Source: Bacteroidota bacterium
GTDB lineage: Bacteria > Bacteroidota > Bacteroidia > Chitinophagales > Chitinophagaceae
Assembly (NCBI GenBank): GCA_018267915.1
Contig: JAFDXN010000012.1
Coordinates: forward strand, 62,001-126,000
Direction: 5' to 3'
DNA: 64,000 nt
The notes under the pieces are model-generated. The model was given only the letters and a program-made list of their open reading frames with translations. It did no database searches and was not told where the DNA came from. Position numbers and translations under genes: made by a program. Positions 1 to 9,656 of this stretch are shown piece by piece (position 1 is the first letter of the stretch; every line of letters begins with the position of its first letter).

Positions 1-1779
1 TTGGAGCCAGAATCCGGCTTCCGCGACATCATCCACATTTCCGGCGTCTGGGGACTGGGTGAGAACATCGTACAGGGCACCGTCACACCCGATGAATTTT
101 ACGTCTTTAAGCCGTCTTTGCGCAACAATAAGCGTGCGATCATTCAGAGGAAGTTGGGCGATAAGGCACGCACCATGATATACGCTACAGAAGGAGACCA
201 ACCAACTGTAAATGTTGAAACTCCTGTTGAAAAACAGAAAACATTTGTCCTTAACGACAAAGAAGTGACCACGCTGGCCAACTGGGCCCTCCTTATCGAA
301 GAACATTACAAAGCCCCGATGGATATTGAATGGGCTAAAGACGGTCTGTCAAACGAACTGTTCATATTGCAGGCCCGCCCCGAGACGGTGCACAGCAGGC
401 AAGACCCTCTGCGCATCAATGAATATAAACTATTACAAAAAGGAAATGTGTTGGTAAATGGCGACGCCATTGGCAGCAAGATCGCAACAGGCACTGTAAG
501 GATACTGCACAGCCCCGCCGACAGTGGCAAACTGCAACCCGGCGATATCGTAGTGACCGGACTGACAACACCCGACTGGGATCCTGTATTAAAAACTGCA
601 GCAGCCATCATTACCGACAAAGGTGGCCGCACCAGCCACGCCTCCATTGTCGCCCGGGAACTCGGTGTGCCTGCTATTGTTGGCACAGAAACGGGAACAA
701 CTACGCTGAAGGACGGCCAATCCATTACAGTTAGCTGCGCGGAAGGTAAAACGGGTTTTGTCTACGATGGCAAATTAAATTTCGAGGAGAACTCGCTCGA
801 CTTGCGGGATGTCCGCCTGCCGGAAAAAACACGTGCAATGATGATTCTCGGCGATCCGGCGAAAGCATTTAAGCTCTCGTTCTACCCAAATCACGGTGTC
901 GGCCTCATGCGGATGGAGTTTATCATCAATCATGCCGTGCAGGTGCACCCCATGGCGCTGGTGAAGTTTAATGAGTTAAAGGACCCGGCAACAAAACAAA
1001 AGATAGAAGAGCTTACCGCCAACAGCGGCAATAAGGAAAAGTATTTCGTCGAAAAACTGGCAGAGGGAATTGCAACGATAGCCGCAGCATTTTATCCCAA
1101 AGAGGTGATCGTGCGCATGAGCGACTTTAAGACAAATGAATATGCCAACCTGCTCGGTGGTAAAGACTTCGAACCGGTGGAGGAAAATCCGATGATCGGT
1201 TTCAGGGGTGCCTCACGCTACTACAATCCTTTGTATAAAGAGGGCTTCAGGCTTGAATGCGAAGCTATAAAGGTAGTGCGGAACGAAATGGGCCTCGACA
1301 ATGTAAAGCTGATGATCCCCTTCTGCAGAACCGTGGATGAAGGGCGCAAAGTGATCGAAGTAATGAAAGAATATGGTCTGCAGCAGGGAGTGAATGGCCT
1401 GGAGATATACGTAATGGCCGAGATACCCAGTAACGTGATACAGGCTGAAGATTTCGCTGAAATATTTGACGGCTTCTCCATCGGTTCAAACGATTTAACG
1501 CAACTTACATTGGGTATCGACCGCGACTCAGCTATTATTTCCGACCTGTTCAGCGAACAGAACAAGTCGGCCATGACAATGATCGCGATGGTGATAGCGA
1601 AAGCAAAAAAGGCGGGCTCCAGGATAGGTCTCTGCGGCCAGGCGCCCAGCGACATTCCTTCCTTTGCAGCTTTCCTCATCTCGCAGGGGATCGACAGCAT
1701 ATCATTCAATCCCGACGCACTTATCAAAGGCATTGAGAACATGAATGCAGCTGAGAAAAAAATAAAAACAATTCAATAA
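1..1779 (+). CDS. ppsA: Phosphoenolpyruvate synthase, 3' part (5' end outside window)
   Basis: Converts pyruvate, ATP and water to PEP, AMP and phosphate, for gluconeogenesis in the cytoplasm. The reading frame is open from base 1 and the first visible residues (ESGF..VWGLGE..VQG..PDEF) match the end of the N-terminal ATP-grasp domain. About 200 of the usual ~800 residues are therefore missing upstream. The central swivelling phosphohistidine domain has GGRTSHASIVAREL, with the phosphorylated His near residue 213 of the visible part. The C-terminal PEP/pyruvate TIM-barrel domain ends with the GLCGQAPSD motif carrying the catalytic Cys. The gene ends with a normal stop. Pyruvate phosphate dikinase is the nearest alternative, but the motif spacing fits PEP synthase better. 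Confidence 0.93.
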   Translation: MEPESGFRDIIHISGVWGLGENIVQGTVTPDEFYVFKPSLRNNKRAIIQRKLGDKARTMIYATEGDQPTVNVETPVEKQKTFVLNDKEVTTLANWALLIEEHYKAPMDIEWAKDGLSNELFILQARPETVHSRQDPLRINEYKLLQKGNVLVNGDAIGSKIATGTVRILHSPADSGKLQPGDIVVTGLTTPDWDPVLKTAAAIITDKGGRTSHASIVARELGVPAIVGTETGTTTLKDGQSITVSCAEGKTGFVYDGKLNFEENSLDLRDVRLPEKTRAMMILGDPAKAFKLSFYPNHGVGLMRMEFIINHAVQVHPMALVKFNELKDPATKQKIEELTANSGNKEKYFVEKLAEGIATIAAAFYPKEVIVRMSDFKTNEYANLLGGKDFEPVEENPMIGFRGASRYYNPLYKEGFRLECEAIKVVRNEMGLDNVKLMIPFCRTVDEGRKVIEVMKEYGLQQGVNGLEIYVMAEIPSNVIQAEDFAEIFDGFSIGSNDLTQLTLGIDRDSAIISDLFSEQNKSAMTMIAMVIAKAKKAGSRIGLCGQAPSDIPSFAAFLISQGIDSISFNPDALIKGIENMNAAEKKIKTIQ

Positions 1780-1796
1780 CAGATCAATAGAAACCA

Positions 1797-1955
1797 ATGA
1801 AGAACGAACTGAAAAAATGGTTCACGGCTTCTGTCTTCACCTCCATAGGCATCGCGCTGGGCATGCTCATGCGTGGTAGCAGGAAAAACGCAAAGCCATG
1901 CCGCGACGGCCATGGAAAGGACCAGCAGCCTAAACATAAAATAACCGTTCACTAA
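1797..1955 (+). CDS. Possible small membrane protein or gene remnant (52 aa)
   Basis: A short frame begins 17 bases after the PEP synthase stop. Its first ~25 residues (MKNELKKWFTASVFTSIGIA...) look like the amphipathic start and first membrane helix of a real inner-membrane protein. After about residue 26 the sequence turns into a charged, His/Lys-rich tail with no recognisable fold. This may be the 5' remnant of a larger membrane protein whose remainder was lost next to the convergent glycosylase gene, or a genuine small protein. I do not recognise a family. A 68-residue frame on the opposite strand over the same bases looks like chance. Confidence 0.3.
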   Translation: MKNELKKWFTASVFTSIGIALGMLMRGSRKNAKPCRDGHGKDQQPKHKITVH

Positions 1956-1963
1956 ACCCGTCG

Positions 1964-2512
1964 TTACCTGGTGTGCCACATTGGCTTTGCCTTCAATACC
2001 TTCTTATAGATCGGGCAATTCTCAGCATGGGCGCCCGGTAAATACCCTGCGCTCATCAAAAACTCGTTCACGATCTCGCCGCCGGTGAAGCGAAAGGCTT
2101 TCTTGAACAGCTTCACCCATTCTTCCTTTGGCTTGGGGTGCTGCAATGCCAGCCAGTTTTCAAAGGAGCCATGTTCCTTTTGCAGTTGCATGATCGTTTT
2201 CGCATTTTCTATCGCGGCGTTTATCTTCAGTCGGTTGCGTATAATACCGGCATCCGACATAAGCCTTTCCACATCTTTGTCTTTATACGATGCTACCTTT
2301 TTTATATCGAAATTGTGGTAAGCCTTTCTGAAACCCACCTCTTTCTTCAATATAGTTTCCCAACTTAGCCCCGCCTGGTTGATCTCCAGCACCAGCCTGC
2401 AAAACAGTTCATTGTCATCATGTATCGGGAAACCGTATAGCTTGTCATGATAAGCTTCATGGAGCGCCTTTCGCTCGCCGCTCATATTTTCTATAGCCTT
2501 GCAATAAGACAT
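1964..2512 (-). CDS. tag: DNA-3-methyladenine glycosylase I
   Basis: Excises 3-methyladenine from alkylated DNA as the first step of base excision repair. The 182 residues match the usual Tag length (~187). The HhH-GPD-like core has QAGLSWETILKK (around residues 46-57) and DAGIIRNRLKINAAIENA (around 87-104). Zinc-binding residues corresponding to E. coli Tag Cys4, His17, His175 and Cys179 are visible as Cys4, His22, His162 and Cys166. A Glu (43) and Trp (51) of the base-binding pocket are kept. The gene is convergent with the ppsA region and stands alone. Confidence 0.95.
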   Translation of the reverse strand: MSYCKAIENMSGERKALHEAYHDKLYGFPIHDDNELFCRLVLEINQAGLSWETILKKEVGFRKAYHNFDIKKVASYKDKDVERLMSDAGIIRNRLKINAAIENAKTIMQLQKEHGSFENWLALQHPKPKEEWVKLFKKAFRFTGGEIVNEFLMSAGYLPGAHAENCPIYKKVLKAKPMWHTR

Positions 2513-3040
2513 ACGTAAAGGTGTTTCGATTTATATGAGCTGTAAAGTACTTCAGTCCATCTTTACCACGGCCACACTGCTCCCAAAATGTGGATATCTT
2601 CTTTTGGAAACCCCTCTGGCCAAATCGTAACTTGCTCAAATAGCTCCCCTCTTTGGCTAGCTGTGCGCGTGGAAGCAAAGAGGGTGGATCGCTCAAGTAG
2701 ACGTGCTGCCATTGAAAAAGAGCGAGACGGGGTGATTAAGTCGCTTATGATAACATTGTACCATGAACCAGATCAGCAGAAACAAGAAGAAAATCAGAAG
2801 TAAATCAGAAGTACAAAAAAGCCTGGCTCTTGTGATTATTTCCTGATTATAGGCAATAATGAGAAATAACTCCAAAATTCCATATGGGCTGATAGTCAAG
2901 CCTTTCAGAGCTTCTCCCACTCCCCGACCGGAAATAATAATACTGCCCGGAAACAGGAAATAATAGCTATCTGACCAATATCATATAAATCGTGGTGGAG
3001 ACTTTAGTATTTTGCTTCTCCAAAAATAAAAGATCAACAT
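2513..3040. other. 528-base intergenic region with one inverted repeat
   Basis: No convincing gene is present between tag and kmo; the short open frames lack family features or plausible codon structure. The one structure I see is an inverted repeat, CCCTCTTTG at 2647-2655 and CAAAGAGGG at 2676-2684, with a 20-base loop. It could be part of the tag promoter or leader. No tRNA-like cloverleaf was seen. The last ~60 bases before kmo are AT-rich and probably hold its promoter, but no clean TAnnTTTG element is there. Confidence 0.45.
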
Positions 3041-4423
3041 ATGGCTCGTTCGGTTACTATATTAGGTGCAGGCCTCGTAGGCTCATTGCTGGCTATCATA
3101 CTCCGCAAGCGCGGTCACACGGTCACAGTGTATGAGCGCCGCCCGGATATGCGCAAGGCAGCCATTGGCGCCGGCCGCTCCATCAATCTGGCCATGAGTG
3201 CCCGGGGATGGAAGGCCCTCGACCTCGCCGGCCTCCGCAAGGATATGGAAGCCCTTGCTATTCCCATGTACGGCCGCTACTTGCACCAGGCCGATGGCAG
3301 CGCAGCATTCCAGCAATATGGTAAGAACAACGAGGCGATCTACTCCGTGAGCCGCGGCGAACTGAACAAAAAGCTCATGACACTGGCCGAGGATAATGGC
3401 GTAACCATTCATTTCGGTCAACGCTGCACTAAGGTCGATGTGACCACCAATACAATACACCTCCAAGACCCGGACGGCACTGAAAAAAGCGTGCAGGCCG
3501 ATCTGCTCTTTGGTGCCGATGGGGCCTTCTCCGCACTGCGCCATAGCTACGTCCATCTCGACAGGGTAAATGCCTCACAGCAATACCTGGAGCATGGCTA
3601 CAAAGAACTAACCATACCACCACTGCCCGATGGCACAATGCAGATGGAGAAGAACGCCCTGCATATATGGCCCCGCAAGAATTTCATGCTCATTGCCCTG
3701 CCAAATACAGACGGTACTTTTACCTGCACTCTCTTCCTGCCCTTCGAAGGGAAGCCCTCCTTCGACAAACTACAAACGAAAGAAGAAGTGCTTGCTTTCT
3801 TTAAAGAGCAGTTCCCCGATGCAGTACCGCTGATGCCTACATTGCTCGAGGATTTCTTTGAGAACCCAACCTCTGCACTGATCACCACGCACATCAGGCC
3901 ATGGCACTACAAAGACAAAAGCGCCCTCATAGGTGATGCAGCACATGCTATCGTACCATTCTACGGGCAGGGCATGAACGCAGGCTTTGAGGACTGCACC
4001 GTGCTCTCCGGCCTGCTGGACAAATATGGTGATGATTGGACGGCCATACTCAACGAGTACGATAATAAAAGGAAGCCCAATGGCGATGCAGTGGCAAGTC
4101 TGGCTTTAATGAACTTTGTCGAAATGCGCGACAAGGTGGCCGACCCTGCCTTCCTGGAACGTAAGAAAATAGAGAAAGAACTGGGAAGGCGTTACCCTGA
4201 ACAGTTCGTTTCGGTGTATGAAATGGTATCATTCAGCCATACGCCCTATGATACGGCTATGCAGTGCATAGAGGCCCAGGACAGGCTCTTGAAGCGCATC
4301 ATGAGCGAAGGAGATTTTTTCGCTAAGGCAGAAGACAGTACCTTCGGTGTGAAACTGGACGAGTGGATGAAGGAATACCACACTGCGGTACAACAACTAG
4401 ACTTTGGCAATGAAACCCCCTAA
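3041..4423 (+). CDS. kmo: Kynurenine 3-monooxygenase
   Basis: FAD-dependent aromatic hydroxylase that makes 3-hydroxykynurenine from L-kynurenine with NADPH and O2, on the tryptophan-to-NAD (quinolinate) route. The 460 residues open with a Rossmann dinucleotide fold (LGAGLVGS, Gly9/11/14) followed by the KMO-type GRSINLAMSARG segment (around 45-56). The FAD-ribityl motif GDAAHAIVPFYGQGMNAGFEDC lies around residues 298-319. Length fits bacterial KMOs. The 3' end overlaps recJ by 20 bases in another frame, so the two are probably co-transcribed. No other kynurenine-pathway gene is in the window. Confidence 0.93.
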   Translation: MARSVTILGAGLVGSLLAIILRKRGHTVTVYERRPDMRKAAIGAGRSINLAMSARGWKALDLAGLRKDMEALAIPMYGRYLHQADGSAAFQQYGKNNEAIYSVSRGELNKKLMTLAEDNGVTIHFGQRCTKVDVTTNTIHLQDPDGTEKSVQADLLFGADGAFSALRHSYVHLDRVNASQQYLEHGYKELTIPPLPDGTMQMEKNALHIWPRKNFMLIALPNTDGTFTCTLFLPFEGKPSFDKLQTKEEVLAFFKEQFPDAVPLMPTLLEDFFENPTSALITTHIRPWHYKDKSALIGDAAHAIVPFYGQGMNAGFEDCTVLSGLLDKYGDDWTAILNEYDNKRKPNGDAVASLALMNFVEMRDKVADPAFLERKKIEKELGRRYPEQFVSVYEMVSFSHTPYDTAMQCIEAQDRLLKRIMSEGDFFAKAEDSTFGVKLDEWMKEYHTAVQQLDFGNETP

Positions 4424-6122
4424 ACGCTGGACCTTAAAGCCGGCTGACGATAATATAGTCAATACACTGCATGAGGCACTTAAAGTCAACCCTGCCATAT
4501 GCAGGTTGCTGGCAGTGCGCGGCATTACTGACTATGACACTGCCAAATCCTTCTTCCGTCCCCAGCTATCCGACCTGCACGATCCTTTTCTGATGAAAGG
4601 AATGACCAAAGCAGTACAGCGCATTACCGAGGCAATAGAGTGGCACGAGCGCATTATGGTCTATGGCGATTACGATGTGGACGGCACTACTTCTGTAGCG
4701 GTTGTTTACTCATTCCTCCGTAAGCACTATGATGGAGAGCTGAGCTATTACGTGCCCCACCGTTACCGTGAGGGCTATGGAGTATCGAAGCAAGGGATAG
4801 ACTACGCACATAGTAATGGCTATACCGTCCTCATTACGCTCGACTGCGGTATCAAATCAGCAGAGTTGATTGACTACGCGCAGTCCCTGGGCATTGACGT
4901 GATCGTTTGCGATCACCACTTGCCCGACGCTAACATACCGCCCGCCTACTCCATATTGAATCCCAAGCAGGTCGACTGTAAGTATCCATACAAAGAACTG
5001 AGTGGTTGTGGCATCGGTTTCAAACTGGTGCAGGCACTGGCGCAGCAATGGAAGCTGCCTGCTGAAGAAGCTTACGAATACCTCGACCTCGTAGCCACGA
5101 GTATAGCCGCCGACATCGTGCCGATCGATGGCGAGAACAGGATACTGGCCTACTATGGCCTGAAGAAAGCAAAAGAGAATCCCTCCCTTTCAATAAAGAC
5201 ACTAAAGGACATATCAGGCTTGCAAAAGCCCATGAGCATTGCCGACCTGGTATTTGTAATAGGCCCCCGCGTGAACGCGGCCGGTCGTATGGACGATGCC
5301 CGCAAAGCAGTAGACCTTTTTATAGAACAAGACCCTGAAAAGATCATTGCATTAGCAGAAGTCCTGCAATCAGATAATAGCGACCGTAAAGAGGTTGACA
5401 AGAATACTACCGAAGAAGCACTCTCCCTGATCCAGGGCGACGACCTGATGGTAGCCCGCAAATCCACGGTGCTGTTCAAAGAACATTGGCACAAAGGGGT
5501 AGTGGGTATCGTAGCCAGCAGGCTGATAGATCACTACTACCGCCCCACCATTATTTTGACACAGGCTAATGGTAAAGCAACAGGCTCCGCCCGCTCTGTG
5601 AGTGGCTTCAACATCTACGAGGCCATTCACGAGTGCCGCGACCTGCTGGAAAACTATGGCGGTCACTTCTACGCTGCCGGTATGACATTGAATCCCGACC
5701 GCGTGGCCGAGTTCTCCGTTCGCTTCGAAGAAGTAGTGGCCAGCACCATCACCCCTGAATTACTCATCCCCGAGATCGAGATAGACGCCGAGATCAGCTT
5801 TAACGACATCAGGCAAGGCTTTTATAACATCGTCATGCAGTTCGAGCCATTCGGGCCCAATAACCTGCGCCCCGTATTCCTCACCCGCAACGTCACCGAC
5901 TTCCGCGGCATGTCGAAGGTGGTGAAGGAGATGCATCTGAAGTTCATGGTAGCACAGGCCAACGGCGAAGTAATAGATGGTATCGGCTTCAACATGGCCG
6001 ATAAGTATCCCATGCTCACCAAGGGCCCCGTAGATATTGTCTACACCATCGACGAAAACGAGTTCAATGGCAATACCCGCCTCCAGATAAAAGTGCTGGA
6101 CATAAGACCTGCAAAAAATTAG
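4404..6122 (+). CDS. recJ: Single-stranded-DNA-specific exonuclease RecJ
   Basis: 5'-3' single-strand DNA exonuclease of recombinational repair, mismatch repair and base excision repair. At 572 residues it has the normal RecJ size. The DHH phosphoesterase core shows VYGDYDVDGTTS (around residues 86-97), a C-D-HH-LPD motif (around 170-175), and the later DHHA1 motif GGHFYAAGMTL. A C-terminal OB-like domain follows. Two starts are possible (MAM..., at 4404 and 4410); both overlap kmo, implying translational coupling. A strong hairpin follows 1-2 bases after the stop. Confidence 0.96.
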   Translation: MAMKPPKRWTLKPADDNIVNTLHEALKVNPAICRLLAVRGITDYDTAKSFFRPQLSDLHDPFLMKGMTKAVQRITEAIEWHERIMVYGDYDVDGTTSVAVVYSFLRKHYDGELSYYVPHRYREGYGVSKQGIDYAHSNGYTVLITLDCGIKSAELIDYAQSLGIDVIVCDHHLPDANIPPAYSILNPKQVDCKYPYKELSGCGIGFKLVQALAQQWKLPAEEAYEYLDLVATSIAADIVPIDGENRILAYYGLKKAKENPSLSIKTLKDISGLQKPMSIADLVFVIGPRVNAAGRMDDARKAVDLFIEQDPEKIIALAEVLQSDNSDRKEVDKNTTEEALSLIQGDDLMVARKSTVLFKEHWHKGVVGIVASRLIDHYYRPTIILTQANGKATGSARSVSGFNIYEAIHECRDLLENYGGHFYAAGMTLNPDRVAEFSVRFEEVVASTITPELLIPEIEIDAEISFNDIRQGFYNIVMQFEPFGPNNLRPVFLTRNVTDFRGMSKVVKEMHLKFMVAQANGEVIDGIGFNMADKYPMLTKGPVDIVYTIDENEFNGNTRLQIKVLDIRPAKN

Positions 6123-6152
6123 AACGCCGCTTCTTTACGAAGCGGCGTCTTT
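6117..6152. terminator. Bidirectional intrinsic terminator between recJ and the RND gene
   Basis: A 10-bp perfect stem (ACGCCGCTTC at 6124-6133, GAAGCGGCGT at 6139-6148) with a 5-base loop. An A-run precedes it and a T-rich tail follows, so it can end transcription of recJ on the plus strand. On the minus strand it can end the efflux operon, where the A-run reads as a U-tract. Confidence 0.85.
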
Positions 6153-6180
6153 GCTGTTGGTCCTATTCCAGTCTGTCTAT

Positions 6181-9100
6181 CTAATCCAATTTACTATGGG
6201 AATTATCTGTTGTTGCTGTTGAAGAATATACCTGGTATTCAGGTTGTTTGCCGCGCTTCTTCGCTATCCATGCCTTGAGCTTAAAGCTGAGCAGGCACAT
6301 TACCGGTACCACTATCAGGGTCAGGAAGGTAGCGAAGCTGAGGCCATATATCATGGTCCAGGCCAATGGTGACCAGAAGGCAGTGCTATCACCGCCAAAG
6401 AATATGTGCGGGTTGAAGTGGCGCAGCAACTCATAGAAGTCGATGTTCAAACCAACTGCCAATGGTATAAGGCCGAGGATCGCTGCAGTAGCCGTAAGCA
6501 GCACAGGTGTCATACGGGTGCGGCCTGCTTCGATAAGCGCGTCATACACACTCATGCCTTCTTTGAGCATCATATCCATGAACTCCACCAGCAGTATGCC
6601 ATTGCGGACAACGATACCGCAAAGGGCTACTATACCGATACCACTCATCACCATCGAAAAGGTATTGCCGAATATGGCATAACCAAGGAACACACCCACC
6701 ACACTGAACAGCACCTCACTCATAATGATCAGTGTCCTGCTGAAGGAGTTGAACTGCAATACAAGGATCATGAATATAAGTGCTATTGATATCATCATCG
6801 CAGAACCGAGGAAAGAACCGGTTTCTTTCTGATCTTCCTGTTGGCCACTCATCTTTATGCTCACACCGCTGGGCGCATGGAAGTTATTGATCTCCTTTTG
6901 CACGGCGGCCACCACATCGTTATCCACAAAGCCCGATATAACGTTAGACGACAGCGATATGATACGTTTCTCATCTTTACGTTTAATACCACCGTAGGTA
7001 GTACCATAATCCACATCGGCAAAGGCACTCACCGGCACTTGCCTGATAATGCCACCCAAGCCCATATCGCGGTACACTATCGGCATGTTGCGCACGGCAT
7101 CTATGTCGCCACGCTGCTGCTCGCCCAGGCGAAGGGTTATGGGATAATCATCATTCGCATCGCGGAAGCGTGAGATCTCTTTACCAAACACCGCAGTGCG
7201 CAGATTCCCTGCAATCACGCCAGTGGATATACCTTCTGCGTTCATGCGGGCACGGTCGAGGTTGAAGACAATCTCGGGCTTATCGGCCTGGAAGTCGCTA
7301 CGCAGCTCCTCCACACCCGGCACCTGTTTCTTATCAAGGTACTTTTTAAGCCTTTGCGATGTTGCAACCAGCGTATCGAGGTCATCACCCACTATTTCTA
7401 TAACAACGGGTTTAGGCAATGGCGGACCGCCCTGCTCTTTATCAACAGTTACTTCTGCACCCGGAACACCTTTTACAGCCTTACGGATCTTCTCCATAAG
7501 CTCAGTAGTGGAAACGCCGTGACGCTCCGCAAACTCAACATAAGCTACCGTTATCTTTCCTTTGTTGGGGAAGTCGCCTATCTCATTAGAAGTAGGATCA
7601 ACAGCGCCAACCGTTACGTTGGAGATCACGGATTTCACAACAGGGTTCAGCTTGTGCTTTGCAGGATCATTACCAAGCGCCTGGTTCACTTTGTCTTCGA
7701 GACCTTTCAGCACTTCATTGGTTTTAGCCTGGTCGGTACCCACCGGCATATTCAGGTATACATAGGTAAAGTTAGGCTCACCGGAGGGGAAGAATACGAA
7801 CGGTGGATTACGAAGCCCGTAGCCTACAAAGGAGATCACAAACAGTGCAATCGTACCGAGCAAAACCTTCCATGGATTGTGCAAAGCGCGCACCAGCCAT
7901 TTGGTGTACCACTCACGGAATGCAGGCCATGCTCCGTCCTGGAAGGCATGTATCCATTTATCGAAAACAAACTTCTCAAGGAGAATAAATACGTAAACAA
8001 ATAGTATGAAATTGCCCATCGCCCATGAGCCACTAATGTCACAAAGAAGAGCAAGCGCGCCAAATATGATGAGCAATACACGGTCGCGCTTTGTGAAGCG
8101 TGGCTTTTCCTTGTGCTCACCTTTTACCTCCGGCTTCATGAAGCTAACGGCGAATACCGGGTTGATAAGGTAGGCGACGACGAGTGAGGCCAGCAGTGTT
8201 ATGATGAGTGTAATAGGCAGGAAGAACATGAATGAGCCTATCACACCTTTCCAGAAAGCCAAAGGAATAAATGGCATCAGGGTGGTGAGCGTACCTGATA
8301 ACACAGGGAGGAACACTTCACCGGTGGCATACTTGGCCGCCTGCGCGATGGGCACCTTGCCATTGTCGAAAATACGGTGGGTATTCTCGATCACCACTAT
8401 CGCGTCATCCACCACTATACCCAAAGCAAGCAGGAAGGAGAACAGCACGATCATGTTCAGCGTAAAGCCCAGGGAAGGCATCACGAGGAATGCCAACGCA
8501 CAAGACAGCGGCACTGACAATGCCACAAACAGGGCGTTGGTTACACCCATAAAGAACATGAGAATGATAGTAACCAGTATGAAGCCGATGATAATTGTGT
8601 TAACCAGGTCGTGCAGCGTATTCCTCGTGGTCTGCGACTGGTCGCCAGTGATTACTATGCTAAGATCTTTCGGCAACTCGTCTTTTTTCATCTTCTCCAT
8701 CAGGTCCTGGATCTTGTCGGAGGCATCGATGAGATTCTTGCCCTTGGCTTTAATAACATTCAGCGTTATCACATTGCTGCCATTGAGGCGGGCGTAGCTC
8801 TTCTGCTCTTCAAAGTCATCGCGCACATCGGCAATGTCTTTCAAGTAAATGGCTTTTCCTTGCTGGTTTCGCACTATTATATCGCCGATCTGGGCAGCTG
8901 TCTTAAACTCATTGCGGATACTGAGGATACGCTTCTGTCCGTTCATCGCCACCTCGCCCGCTGTCAGCGAAAGATTCTCTGAGGCAACGGACCGTTCAAT
9001 ATCATCGAAGGTAAGACCGGATGCCTGCATCTTGTATAGGTCAACGTTTACTTGTATCTCGCGATCGAGTGCGCCGACCATGTCTACCCGCTTAATTTCT

Positions 9101-9624
9101 TTCAGCTCTTCGATATTGTCTTTTACCCTATCAGCATATTTTTTCAGTCTATTAAGGTCGTAGTTGCCGGATATATTCACATATAGTATCGGGAACTCGG
9201 TAAGATCAATGTCCTTTACTTCCGGCTGATTTGGCAGATTCTTAGGGAGGTCCTGCGCTGCTTTGTCAACTGCGTCCTTTACATCAACTTTTGCCTTATC
9301 GACTTTTACATCAGTATTGAACTCAACGATCACTACCGAATAATCCTGGAAGGAGTTGCTGGTCACCTTTTTAACACCTGTAAGGTTCTTCACCTGCTTC
9401 TCAATAGGCTTGGTAACAAGATTCTCCATGTTCTCGGGAGAAGTACCCGGGTAAACAGTTTGTACAATGATCTGCGGAAATTTGATCTCGGGGAACTGCT
9501 CTTTAGGCAGACTATTGTAGGTCATCAGACCGGCAAGGGTGATGATGACGGTGATTATATAAATAGCTGTGCGGTTATTAATGGCCCAACTGGATGGCTT
9601 AAACTCTTTGAATACGTCTTTCAT
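6181..9624 (-). CDS. RND-family efflux permease (AcrB/MMPL superfamily)
   Basis: Inner-membrane, proton-driven pump of a tripartite efflux system. It has 1147 residues, longer than AcrB (1049). An N-terminal membrane helix (around 18-36) is followed by a large periplasmic porter domain (PGTSPENMENLVTKPIEK typical of the family). The first multi-helix bundle holds GIVVDDAIVV, with Asp406/Asp407 matching AcrB D407/D408, and a second porter domain and bundle follow. The position matching AcrB Lys940 is Arg1007 (GIVVRNGILLVEF). An insertion of ~60 hydrophobic residues around 530-590 may add helices. It is the last gene of tetR-tolC-MFP-RND, 32 bases after the adaptor gene. Substrate cannot be told from sequence. 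Confidence 0.94.
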   Translation of the reverse strand: MKDVFKEFKPSSWAINNRTAIYIITVIITLAGLMTYNSLPKEQFPEIKFPQIIVQTVYPGTSPENMENLVTKPIEKQVKNLTGVKKVTSNSFQDYSVVIVEFNTDVKVDKAKVDVKDAVDKAAQDLPKNLPNQPEVKDIDLTEFPILYVNISGNYDLNRLKKYADRVKDNIEELKEIKRVDMVGALDREIQVNVDLYKMQASGLTFDDIERSVASENLSLTAGEVAMNGQKRILSIRNEFKTAAQIGDIIVRNQQGKAIYLKDIADVRDDFEEQKSYARLNGSNVITLNVIKAKGKNLIDASDKIQDLMEKMKKDELPKDLSIVITGDQSQTTRNTLHDLVNTIIIGFILVTIILMFFMGVTNALFVALSVPLSCALAFLVMPSLGFTLNMIVLFSFLLALGIVVDDAIVVIENTHRIFDNGKVPIAQAAKYATGEVFLPVLSGTLTTLMPFIPLAFWKGVIGSFMFFLPITLIITLLASLVVAYLINPVFAVSFMKPEVKGEHKEKPRFTKRDRVLLIIFGALALLCDISGSWAMGNFILFVYVFILLEKFVFDKWIHAFQDGAWPAFREWYTKWLVRALHNPWKVLLGTIALFVISFVGYGLRNPPFVFFPSGEPNFTYVYLNMPVGTDQAKTNEVLKGLEDKVNQALGNDPAKHKLNPVVKSVISNVTVGAVDPTSNEIGDFPNKGKITVAYVEFAERHGVSTTELMEKIRKAVKGVPGAEVTVDKEQGGPPLPKPVVIEIVGDDLDTLVATSQRLKKYLDKKQVPGVEELRSDFQADKPEIVFNLDRARMNAEGISTGVIAGNLRTAVFGKEISRFRDANDDYPITLRLGEQQRGDIDAVRNMPIVYRDMGLGGIIRQVPVSAFADVDYGTTYGGIKRKDEKRIISLSSNVISGFVDNDVVAAVQKEINNFHAPSGVSIKMSGQQEDQKETGSFLGSAMMISIALIFMILVLQFNSFSRTLIIMSEVLFSVVGVFLGYAIFGNTFSMVMSGIGIVALCGIVVRNGILLVEFMDMMLKEGMSVYDALIEAGRTRMTPVLLTATAAILGLIPLAVGLNIDFYELLRHFNPHIFFGGDSTAFWSPLAWTMIYGLSFATFLTLIVVPVMCLLSFKLKAWIAKKRGKQPEYQVYSSTATTDNSHSKLD

Positions 9625-9656
9625 CTGAAATGTTTGGTGACGTTATGAATATATCC

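Noticed and set aside
1773..1979. 68-residue minus-strand frame overlapping the ppsA end
   Set aside because: No family features; it overlaps the better plus-strand start at 1797 and the tag end, and reads like chance.
2588..2920. Short frames on both strands between tag and kmo
   Set aside because: Low-quality sequences with no conserved pattern, overlapping each other in a region that holds only an inverted repeat.
6248..9163. Plus-strand frames up to 216 residues inside the RND gene
   Set aside because: Lie wholly inside a well-supported gene and lack recognisable features.
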